This document shows positions 1 to 5,262 of a stretch of DNA of 5,291 bases, piece after piece. Numbering within the stretch: position 1 is the first letter of the stretch; each line of letters starts with the position of its first letter. A model generated the notes under the pieces. It made no database searches, was not told where the DNA came from, and was given only the letters and a program-made list of their open reading frames with translations. This DNA is from Bacillota bacterium (GTDB taxonomy: Bacteria > Bacillota > Clostridia > Oscillospirales > Ruminococcaceae). The stretch covers positions 1 to 5,291 of the forward strand of contig JAEZDF010000128.1 in the NCBI GenBank assembly GCA_023429685.1. Direction: 5' to 3'. A program made the position numbers and the translations under genes.

Positions 1-175
1 AAATTATTGTCACTGTCCTCAACATCTATCTATGTATTGGTAGCTCCGTCCACAGCGAGTATTGTGTAAAACGATGATTGCGCGCCAAACAAAACTACAT
101 ACAACCCCATTCCAAGCACACCCTATCTATCAAACTACGCAGTTTGGTATTCTCGTCAATTTCCACGCCAAAACC
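1..175. other. Gene-free upstream region
   Basis: I see no convincing gene here. The only open frame of note (62-268) would start at TTG, has no Shine-Dalgarno sequence, has a composition unlike a protein, and runs across the valS promoter. The stretch is AT-rich compared with valS. It contains an imperfect inverted repeat at 128-149 (listed separately). No tRNA, T-box core or known riboswitch could be recognised by eye. It may hold the 3' end of an upstream transcript whose gene lies outside the window. Confidence 0.6.
128..149. repeat. Short inverted repeat upstream of the valS promoter
   Basis: TATCAAACT (128-136) pairs with AGTTTGGTA (141-149) around the loop ACGC, giving 9 pairs including one G-T wobble. 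It ends 26 bp before the -35 box of the valS promoter. It is followed only by a weak T-rich stretch (TTCTCG), so a terminator for an upstream gene is possible but poorly supported. A protein-binding site is an alternative. Both readings are inference. Confidence 0.3.
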
Positions 176-204
176 TTGACATTGCCCACCTGCTTGCGCA
201 TAAT
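176..204 (+). promoter_or_regulatory. Putative sigma-A promoter of valS
   Basis: A perfect -35 box TTGACA (176-181) is followed by a 17-bp spacer and the -10 box CATAAT (199-204), five of six consensus bases. Transcription would begin near 210-212, leaving a leader of about 140 nt before valS. This is the best promoter match upstream of valS. Its downstream half overlaps one arm of a longer inverted repeat (189-199 with 313-322), so a start further upstream cannot be excluded. Confidence 0.65.
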
Positions 205-225
205 AAAGGGTAGTCTGCTTCCAAC

Positions 226-282
226 AGGTCAGTTCTCATCTGCCTTTTGCCCACGGCTTGATTTTTAGGCAGTAACTGACTT
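226..282 (+). promoter_or_regulatory. Two-part stem-loop in the valS 5' leader
   Basis: Outer arms GTCAGTT (228-234) and AACTGAC (274-280) are exact complements. Inner arms CTGCCT (240-245) and AGGCAG (267-272) are exact complements too. A238-T273 can stack between them, with CTC and one T bulged on the 5' side. A226-T282 and a G227-T281 wobble can extend the base. The apical loop is about 21 nt. The structure would begin roughly 15 nt from the predicted transcript start. It is followed by TTTATT rather than a clean T-run, so it is not an obvious terminator. In Firmicutes, valS is often under T-box control, but no T-box core is visible here. A regulatory or mRNA-stabilising role is inference. 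Confidence 0.45.
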
Positions 283-350
283 TATTAAACTGTGTATCTT
301 GTGCTTTTTGTGGCGCAGCAGGGTTTTTATAGAAAGGGATGGTCATCACT

Positions 351-2972
351 ATGTCAAAACAGCTCGACAAGCTTTACGACCCTAAGCAGGTAGAAGGCCG
401 CATCTATGACTTTTGGCTTGAGGGAGGCTACTTTCACGCGGTCGTAAACCCCGATAAAAAGCCGTATACCATCATGATGCCGCCACCCAACATTACGGGT
501 CAACTGCATCTGGGGCACGCGCTGGATAACGCCATGCAGGACAGCCTGATTCGCTTTAAGCGTATGCAGGGCTACGAAGCCCTGTGGATGCCCGGCACCG
601 ACCATGCCGCCATCGCCACCGAGGCAAAGATTGTGGAGGACATGAAAAAGGACGGCGTCACCAAGGCAGACCTCGGACGCGACGGCTTTATGGAGCGCGC
701 TTGGGAGTGGCGTCGCAAGTATGGCGGACGCATCACCGAGCAGCTAAAAAAACTCGGCTCCTCCTGCGACTGGGAGCGCGAGAGCTTTACGATGGACGAC
801 CGTTGCTCCAATGCGGTGCGCGAGGTGTTCGTGCGTCTGTTTGAGCAGGACTTAATCTACCGCGGTGAGCGCATAATCAACTGGTGCCCCCACTGCCTGA
901 CCTCTATCTCGGACGCGGAGGTAGAGTACGAGGAGAAGGACGGTCACTTCTGGCACATCAAATACCCCGTCGTGGGCGAAGACAGCTTTTTGGAGCTTGC
1001 CACCACCCGCCCCGAGACGATGCTGGGCGATACCGCCGTAGCGGTGCACCCCGACGACGAACGGTACAAGCACCTCATCGGTAAGAATGTTATTTTACCT
1101 ATTGTAAATAAAGAGATCCCCGTTATCGCCGACGATTATGTAGAGATGGATTTCGGTACCGGCGTGGTGAAGATCACCCCTGCCCACGACCCCAACGACT
1201 TTGAGGTGGGTCTGCGCCACAACCTGCCCGTGATTAACGTGATGCACGATGACGGCTCAATAAACGAAAACGGCGGGCGCTTTGCGGGTATGACGGGACC
1301 GGACGCGCGCAAGGCGATTGTAAAGCAATTGGAGGACGAGGGCTACCTGTGCAAGGTGGAGGACATCAAGCATAACGTGGGTGCGTGCTACCGCTGTGCC
1401 CATGTGGTGGAGCCCCGCGTCTCTAAGCAATGGTTTGTAAAGATGAAGCCGCTGGCAGAGCCCGCCATCGAGGTGGTAAAGAGCGGCGAAACAAAGTTTA
1501 TCCCCGAACGGTTTGATAAAATCTACTTCCACTGGATGGAGAACATCAAGGACTGGTGCATCTCGCGTCAGCTTTGGTGGGGGCACCGCATCCCCGCCTT
1601 TTACTGCGCGGCATGCGGGCAGATGACCGTCTCGCGCGACGACCTGGATGTTTGCCCGCACTGCGGCAGTGCAAACATCGCGCAGGACCCCGACACGCTG
1701 GATACGTGGTTTTCTTCCGCGCTGTGGCCGTTTTCTACCCTCGGCTGGCCCGAGAACACGCCTGAGCTTGACTTCTTCTACCCCACCGACACACTGGTGA
1801 CGGGGTATGACATCATCTTCTTCTGGGTGGCGCGTATGATCTTCTCGGGCGTTGCACAGATGAAAAAGACGCCGTTTCACACCGTATTCATCCACGGCAT
1901 CATCCGCGACGCACAGGGGCGCAAGATGTCAAAGTCGCTAGGCAACGGTATCGACCCGCTCGAGGTGATTGATTCTTTCGGCGCGGACGCGTTGCGCCTA
2001 ACGCTGCTCACCGGCAACAGCCCAGGCAACGACATGCGCTTTTCGGAAGAAAAAATCACGGCAAGCCGCAACTTCTCAAACAAGCTGTGGAATGCTTCGC
2101 GCTTTGTGCTGATGAACGTGACCGACGAGGTTACCGCCGTAGCTCTGCCCGACACCCTTGCGGTGGAGGACAAGTGGATCATCAGCAAATACAATACTCT
2201 CGTCGCCGAAATCACCGACAACCTCGAGAAGTACGAGCTGGGTATGGCGGTGGCTAAGTTGTACGACTTTATCTGGAACGTGTACTGCGACTGGTATATC
2301 GAGCTGACAAAGCCCCGTCTACTTGCGGGGGGCGATACCTCCCTCGCGGCACAGCAGGTGCTGGTGTTTATCCTGTCAAACACCCTGAAGCTTTTGCACC
2401 CGTTTATGCCGTTTATCACCGAGGAGATTTGGCAGGCGCTGCCCCACGAGGGCGACACCATCATGACCAGCGCGTGGCCGGTATATGACGACAAGCTGTC
2501 GTTTACGGCGGAGGAGACCGAGTTCGAGCGCGTGATGCTCGCCATAAAGGGCATACGCAACCGCCGCAGCGAGATGAACGTGCCGCCCAGCAAAAAGGCG
2601 AGCGTGTTTATCGTAACCGAGTACCCCGAAACCTTCGAGCAGGGTAGGATGTTCATTGAACGCCTAGCGTTTGCATCAAACGTAGAATTGGTTCGGGAAT
2701 ACACCGGCGGCGACGCGGTGAGTGTAATCACCGACAGCGCGCGCATCTTCATCCCCATGCAGGAGCTGGTGGACCTTGGCAAGGAGCGCGAGCGCCTGCA
2801 AAAGGAGCTGGAGGCGTGCCAAAAGGATGTGGCTTTCCTCGCGGGTAAGCTGGGCAACGCGGGCTTTGTGGCAAAGGCCCCCGCCGCCGTCATCGAGCAA
2901 GAGAAGGCAAAGCTCAAAACCGCCGAGGACAAGCTCGCCAAGATTAGCGAGAGCCTTGCGGCACTGGGGTAA
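351..2972 (+). CDS. valS: Valyl-tRNA synthetase (class Ia)
   Basis: This cytosolic enzyme activates valine with ATP, charges tRNA-Val and hydrolyses mischarged Thr-tRNA-Val. The ATG at 351 gives 873 residues, close to the family norm of about 880. An in-frame ATG at 339 also exists, but it directly abuts the only purine-rich ribosome site (AAAGGG, 333-338), so 351 is preferred and its N-terminus (MSKQLDKLYDPKQVE) fits the family. Visible motifs, numbered from 351, are: HLGH, the HIGH signature, at 53-56; the CP1 editing domain with TTRPET at 218-223 and the FGTGVVKITPAHD block at 268-280; KMSKS at 525-529; and the anticodon-binding region around NRRSEMNVPPSKK (737-749). A C-terminal lysine- and glutamate-rich coiled coil, from about 803 to the end, is the tRNA-binding arm. 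Four CxxC pairs (179/182, 346/349, 419/422, 435/438) look like two zinc knuckles. No lesion is seen. A promoter precedes the gene and a terminator follows it. Confidence 0.98.
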   Translation: MSKQLDKLYDPKQVEGRIYDFWLEGGYFHAVVNPDKKPYTIMMPPPNITGQLHLGHALDNAMQDSLIRFKRMQGYEALWMPGTDHAAIATEAKIVEDMKKDGVTKADLGRDGFMERAWEWRRKYGGRITEQLKKLGSSCDWERESFTMDDRCSNAVREVFVRLFEQDLIYRGERIINWCPHCLTSISDAEVEYEEKDGHFWHIKYPVVGEDSFLELATTRPETMLGDTAVAVHPDDERYKHLIGKNVILPIVNKEIPVIADDYVEMDFGTGVVKITPAHDPNDFEVGLRHNLPVINVMHDDGSINENGGRFAGMTGPDARKAIVKQLEDEGYLCKVEDIKHNVGACYRCAHVVEPRVSKQWFVKMKPLAEPAIEVVKSGETKFIPERFDKIYFHWMENIKDWCISRQLWWGHRIPAFYCAACGQMTVSRDDLDVCPHCGSANIAQDPDTLDTWFSSALWPFSTLGWPENTPELDFFYPTDTLVTGYDIIFFWVARMIFSGVAQMKKTPFHTVFIHGIIRDAQGRKMSKSLGNGIDPLEVIDSFGADALRLTLLTGNSPGNDMRFSEEKITASRNFSNKLWNASRFVLMNVTDEVTAVALPDTLAVEDKWIISKYNTLVAEITDNLEKYELGMAVAKLYDFIWNVYCDWYIELTKPRLLAGGDTSLAAQQVLVFILSNTLKLLHPFMPFITEEIWQALPHEGDTIMTSAWPVYDDKLSFTAEETEFERVMLAIKGIRNRRSEMNVPPSKKASVFIVTEYPETFEQGRMFIERLAFASNVELVREYTGGDAVSVITDSARIFIPMQELVDLGKERERLQKELEACQKDVAFLAGKLGNAGFVAKAPAAVIEQEKAKLKTAEDKLAKISESLAALG

Positions 2973-3016
2973 CGGGTATTGCCTTTCGCAGCAATTGGTT
3001 TATCATTCCCGCGTCT

Positions 3017-3041
3017 GTAGGGAACGGTCTTGACCGTTCCG
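3017..3041 (+). repeat. REP-like palindrome, copy A (valS 3' UTR)
   Basis: GTAG (3017-3020) is followed by the stem GGAACGGTC (3021-3029), a TT loop, the return arm GACCGTTCC (3032-3040) and a final G. The copy lies 44 bp after the valS stop and 24 bp before the valS terminator, so it should be transcribed as part of the valS 3' UTR. It is identical over 25 bp to copies B and C and has the same orientation as C. A GTAG at the 5' foot of a hairpin is the signature bound by enterobacterial RAYT nucleases. Assigning it as substrate of the adjacent transposase is inference. Confidence 0.85.
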
Positions 3042-3065
3042 TTAAATAAAGCAAAGCGCAATAAA

Positions 3066-3102
3066 GAGCCGAGAAGGACGATGGTCTTTCTCGGCTCTTT
3101 TT
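3066..3102 (+). terminator. Intrinsic terminator of valS
   Basis: A 14-bp stem (3066-3079 with 3084-3097, one G-T wobble) closes on the loop GATG. It is followed at once by TTTTT (3098-3102), with three further A-T pairs possible at its base. The hairpin is GC-rich near the T-run. It should end valS transcripts before the transposase gene, so folC is unlikely to be co-transcribed efficiently with valS. Confidence 0.93.
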
Positions 3103-3104
3103 GG

Positions 3105-3133
3105 TTGACGATTTATGTGATTATATGTATTAT
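3105..3133 (+). promoter_or_regulatory. Putative promoter of the RAYT gene
   Basis: The -35 box TTGACG (3105-3110, five of six bases) and the -10 box TATTAT (3128-3133, five of six) are separated by exactly 17 bp. The -35 box begins 2 bp after the T-run of the valS terminator. The predicted start near 3140 leaves a leader of about 40 nt. The match is close to consensus, which is notable because RAYT genes are generally expected to be weakly expressed. Confidence 0.65.
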
Positions 3134-3180
3134 TTAGAAAATATGGTTTGTATTTTTAAAAAATGACGGGCGGTGGTTGA

Positions 3181-3696
3181 TTGGCATTGTCACAGCGAAA
3201 ACCACAACGATTACAGGATTATGATTATTCCGAACAGGGCGCTTATTTTATTACGCTTTGCACGCACAACAGGCAACACCTGTTTGGCAAACTGCTTGAC
3301 GGCACCATGCGCATTAATAAATATGGACTAATTGCGCAAAGCCATTTGTTAAATATCCCACAACATTTTGATTCGGTTGTGGTGGATAAATTTATTGTTA
3401 TGCCAAATCATCTTCATTGCATTTTTATCCTCTGGGGTACGGCGGAACGGTCAAGACCGTTCCCTACGCTGTCTACCGTGGTGGGCTTATATAAGTCAGG
3501 GGTGACCAACCGGATACACGGGTTTTCACCAGACCTTTGCGTATGGCAAAAGTCTTTTCACGACCATGTCATCAGAGACGAACAGGATTACCTGAGAATC
3601 TGGCAGTATATTGATACCAATCCACTGAATTGGGAAAAAGACCGCTATTTCACCCCCGAATCATCCCCCGTTATAATTAAAAATGCCGCCCCGTAG
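3181..3696 (+). CDS. REP-associated tyrosine transposase (RAYT), Y1/HUH family
   Basis: This single-strand DNA nuclease is related to IS200/IS605 TnpA. Relatives cut and rejoin hairpin repeats through a covalent 5'-phosphotyrosine bond. The 171 residues match the usual family length. Visible features are the N-terminal block RLQDYDYSEQGAYFITLCTHNR (10-31), the HUH metal site MPNHLHC with H77 and H79, the STVVGLYKSGVT block (98-109), WQKSFHDHVIRDEQDY (122-137), and YIDTNPLNW (143-151). Y143 aligns with the catalytic tyrosine of the E. coli enzyme in its YIYINP segment. The start is TTG at 3181, preceded by GGCGGTGG (3169-3176). A TGA just upstream in frame rules out an earlier start, and TTG at 3187 is the alternative. 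Codon use is AT-richer than in valS and folC, suggesting transfer. Residues 88-96 are encoded by repeat copy B, and the TAG stop lies within copy C. The catalytic core looks intact. Confidence 0.93.
   Translation: MALSQRKPQRLQDYDYSEQGAYFITLCTHNRQHLFGKLLDGTMRINKYGLIAQSHLLNIPQHFDSVVVDKFIVMPNHLHCIFILWGTAERSRPFPTLSTVVGLYKSGVTNRIHGFSPDLCVWQKSFHDHVIRDEQDYLRIWQYIDTNPLNWEKDRYFTPESSPVIIKNAAP
3443..3467 (-). repeat. REP-like palindrome, copy B (inverted, inside the RAYT gene)
   Basis: This is an exact 25-bp copy of A and C on the opposite strand. On the + strand the stem is GGAACGGTC (3444-3452), loop AA, and GACCGTTCC (3455-3463), followed by CTAC (3464-3467), the complement of GTAG. It is read in frame as residues 88-96 (AERSRPFPT), in the linker between the HUH site and the STVVGLYKS block, without disturbing the recognisable motifs. 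Its GTAG strand is the non-coding strand of the gene. Confidence 0.9.
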
Positions 3697-3717
3697 GGAA
3701 CGGTCTTGACCGTTCCG
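3693..3717 (+). repeat. REP-like palindrome, copy C (overlapping the RAYT stop codon)
   Basis: This copy is identical to A and in the same orientation: GTAG (3693-3696), stem GGAACGGTC (3697-3705), TT loop, GACCGTTCC (3708-3716) and G. The last three bases of GTAG are the TAG stop codon of the transposase gene, so the hairpin begins at the first base after translation ends. It may protect or delimit the 3' end of the mRNA. No T-run follows it, so it is not a typical intrinsic terminator. Confidence 0.88.
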
Positions 3718-3718
3718 C

Positions 3719-3730
3719 TAGTGTACACTA
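3719..3730. repeat. 12-bp perfect palindrome next to copy C
   Basis: TAGTGTACACTA reads the same on both strands and starts one base after copy C ends. Such a loop-free palindrome suits a dimeric DNA-binding protein better than an RNA hairpin. It has no counterpart next to copies A or B. The following AT-rich spacer (3731-3842) has no gene. It holds an imperfect inverted repeat, TAAGTAAAG (3742-3750) with CTTTTACTTA (3805-3814). Confidence 0.5.
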
Positions 3731-3842
3731 CCTAAAGTGAATAAGTAAAGATTTTAAGATGTTGTTATGGGTTATGGTGCTTTTGGCGTCAATAACTTAT
3801 AGAGCTTTTACTTAAACACCCGTAAGACGATACATTTTCTCA

Positions 3843-3871
3843 TCGACCATTGTACTCGGTTATGCTATACT
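3843..3871 (+). promoter_or_regulatory. Putative extended -10 promoter of folC
   Basis: The -10 box TATACT (3866-3871) is preceded by TGC, making a full extended -10 (TGnTATACT). Seventeen bases upstream lies TCGACC (3843-3848), four of six matches to TTGACA. The predicted start near 3877-3879 falls at the base of a GC-rich hairpin. Since a terminator and a transposase gene separate folC from valS, an own promoter is expected. Confidence 0.6.
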
Positions 3872-3873
3872 TT

Positions 3874-3898
3874 TGTGGCGGGCTTCGTGCCCGCCACA
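3874..3898 (+). promoter_or_regulatory. GC-rich hairpin at the presumed 5' end of folC mRNA
   Basis: TGTGGCGGGC (3874-3883) and GCCCGCCACA (3889-3898) form a perfect 10-bp stem with the loop TTCGT. It lacks the GTAG foot of the nearby repeats, so it belongs to a different class. With the promoter at 3843-3871, the transcript would begin in or just before the 5' arm. That suggests a 5' stabilising stem-loop or an operator. An alternative is a terminator for readthrough from the transposase gene, but the sequence after it (TCTATTTAT) is only loosely T-rich. Confidence 0.55.
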
Positions 3899-3931
3899 TC
3901 TATTTATCCCGTAACGATTCGAGGTTTTACC

Positions 3932-5212
3932 ATGACTTACAACGACGCACTATCCTACATCCATTCGTTCCGTCGCTTTGGCAAAAAGGCGGGGCTTTCA
4001 AAGATTACCCGCCTGCTCGAGCTGCTGGGCGACCCGCAGAAGAGGCTGAAATTCGTGCACGTCGCGGGCACCAACGGCAAGGGGTCAGTGGTATCCATGA
4101 CCGCGTCCGTACTGCGGCAGGCGGGCTATCAAACGGGGCTGTTTATCTCGCCCTTTGTGGTGGACTTTACCGAGCGCATGCAGATAAACGGCGCGTACAT
4201 CCCGCAGGCGGAGCTTGCGCGGGTGACCGCGGTGGTCAAACAGCAGGTGGATAACGTAACCGCTGAGCTGGACGCGCCCAGCGAGTTTGAGGTGGTGACC
4301 GCCGTCGCGCTATACTGGTTTTGCGAGCAGCACTGCGACATCGTGTGTCTGGAGGTGGGCATCGGTGGGCGGTTTGACCCCACCAACGTCATCGACACCC
4401 CCGCCGTCGCGGTAATTGCAAACATCGGGCTGGATCACACCGCCATCCTCGGCGACACGCTAGAGCAGATTGCGTTTGAAAAGGCGGGCATCATTAAGCC
4501 CGGCGGCACGGTGGTGTGCTACCCTACCCTGCCCCCTGAGGTGATGGGCGTTCTTTTCGAGCGCGCTGCCGCGCAAAACGCACGGGTGGTGCAGGGCAAC
4601 CGGGGTGCCGCCCACGTGGTGCGCGACGAGGTATTTGCCACCGTAGTGGAGTACGCGGGGCTTACGTTTACCCTGCCGCTTGCGGGTGCCCACCAGATAA
4701 ACAACCTCATCTGCGCGGTTCATACGGTTGATGTGCTGCGGCAGACAGTCTTTGCGGTATCGGACGACGCGCTCGTACAGGGCATTGCGAGTACCCGCAT
4801 CCCCGCCCGCATGGAGGTGTTTGCGGGCAGTCCCACCGTGGTGGTAGACGGCGCGCACAATCCCCAGGGCGCCGAGACGGCGGCGGCGGTGGCAAGCCGC
4901 GTGGGCACAAGACGGGTGCTGTTGTACAGCTCCCTTGCCGAGAAGGACTACCGCGCCGCCCTTATCCGTCTTGCGCCGGTCTTTGACGAAATAATCGTGA
5001 CAAGAACACAGGCGATAAACGCGCAGGACGAGACGGTGCTGTGCGAGACCGTACTAGCGCAAGGCATCCCCTGCACCGCATGCGGGGAGCTTACGCAGGC
5101 GCTTACGCTTGCCAAGCAGCGCGCCGGGGAAGACGGCACGGTGTTTGTGTGCGGGTCTTTGTTTCTTGCAAGCGAGGTTCGACCCCTTTTGCTAAAAGAG
5201 GCGCACGGCTAA
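3932..5212 (+). CDS. folC: Dihydrofolate synthase / folylpolyglutamate synthase
   Basis: This cytosolic Mur-ligase-type enzyme uses ATP to join L-glutamate to dihydropteroate and/or to extend the gamma-glutamate tail of folates. Whether this copy does both reactions cannot be read from sequence. The ATG at 3932 has GAGG (3921-3924) 7 nt upstream and yields 426 residues, typical of the family. The frame is open further upstream, but that extension would read through the hairpin at 3874-3898 and has no family character. Motifs, numbered from 3932: P-loop GTNGKGS (46-52); SPFVVDFTERMQING (73-87), the substrate-contact loop; LEVGIGGRFDPTNV (140-153); IGLDHTAILGDT (165-176); EKAGIIK (183-189), with K184 the likely carbamylated lysine; GAHQINN (252-258); and DGAHNP (306-311), which opens the C-terminal glutamate-ligase domain. 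No lesion is seen. Codon use is GC-rich, like valS. The gene normally neighbours valS in Firmicutes. Confidence 0.97.
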   Translation: MTYNDALSYIHSFRRFGKKAGLSKITRLLELLGDPQKRLKFVHVAGTNGKGSVVSMTASVLRQAGYQTGLFISPFVVDFTERMQINGAYIPQAELARVTAVVKQQVDNVTAELDAPSEFEVVTAVALYWFCEQHCDIVCLEVGIGGRFDPTNVIDTPAVAVIANIGLDHTAILGDTLEQIAFEKAGIIKPGGTVVCYPTLPPEVMGVLFERAAAQNARVVQGNRGAAHVVRDEVFATVVEYAGLTFTLPLAGAHQINNLICAVHTVDVLRQTVFAVSDDALVQGIASTRIPARMEVFAGSPTVVVDGAHNPQGAETAAAVASRVGTRRVLLYSSLAEKDYRAALIRLAPVFDEIIVTRTQAINAQDETVLCETVLAQGIPCTACGELTQALTLAKQRAGEDGTVFVCGSLFLASEVRPLLLKEAHG

Positions 5213-5262
5213 GCCTTTTTCGCGCAAATACGCCGCGCGGTTTCGCGCATTATTTTGATGAT

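Larger units (their letters stand above)
3017..3717 (+). mobile_element. Candidate RAYT unit bounded by direct REP-like repeats
   Basis: The segment from copy A to copy C is framed by two identical, same-orientation 25-bp GTAG hairpins. It contains a terminator, a promoter and one Y1/HUH transposase gene, and it sits between valS and folC, which are commonly adjacent in Firmicutes. IS200/IS605 elements also use subterminal hairpins recognised by a single-domain HUH transposase, so the arrangement resembles an element with left and right ends. Against a simple mobile element, RAYT genes are usually single-copy and non-autonomous in spread, and the terminator inside the unit appears to belong to valS. 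The true boundaries cannot be fixed from one window. Confidence 0.4.

Noticed and set aside
40..58. Faint resemblance to a T-box core (TTGGTAGCTCCGTCC)
   Set aside because: It lacks the conserved TGGNACCGCG order and lies about 300 bases from valS, with no terminator placed as in T-box leaders.
62..268. 68-residue open frame upstream of valS
   Set aside because: It has a TTG start with no ribosome site and no recognisable family character, and it overlaps the valS promoter and part of the leader stem-loop.
258..286. Second possible valS promoter (TTGATT, 17 bp, TTTATT)
   Set aside because: Only four of six bases match in each box, and it lies within the leader stem-loop. The 176-204 promoter is far better.
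1257..1895. Minus-strand open frame of 212 codons inside valS
   Set aside because: It is a shadow frame with no start signals. The overlapping + strand encodes conserved valyl-tRNA synthetase motifs.
1877..3061. Long minus-strand open frame (394 codons) opposite valS
   Set aside because: It is a shadow of the GC-rich valS coding strand. It runs through the valS stop and repeat copy A, and it shows no protein motifs.
3163..3180. Micro-ORF (ATG to TGA, five residues) directly abutting the RAYT TTG start
   Set aside because: Translational coupling is imaginable, but no ribosome site precedes the ATG and the frame is short enough to arise by chance. Its sequence also doubles as the ribosome site of the RAYT gene.
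3017..3717. Three repeats read as a CRISPR array
   Set aside because: Spacing is irregular (hundreds of bases), one copy is inverted inside a gene, and there are no cas genes.
3874..3898. folC-proximal hairpin as a fourth copy of the GTAG repeat
   Set aside because: It has a different stem sequence, a five-base loop and no GTAG foot.
3875..3931. Nineteen-residue N-terminal extension of FolC
   Set aside because: It would start inside the GC-rich hairpin with no ribosome site. The ATG at 3932 has GAGG at 7 nt and matches the family's start.
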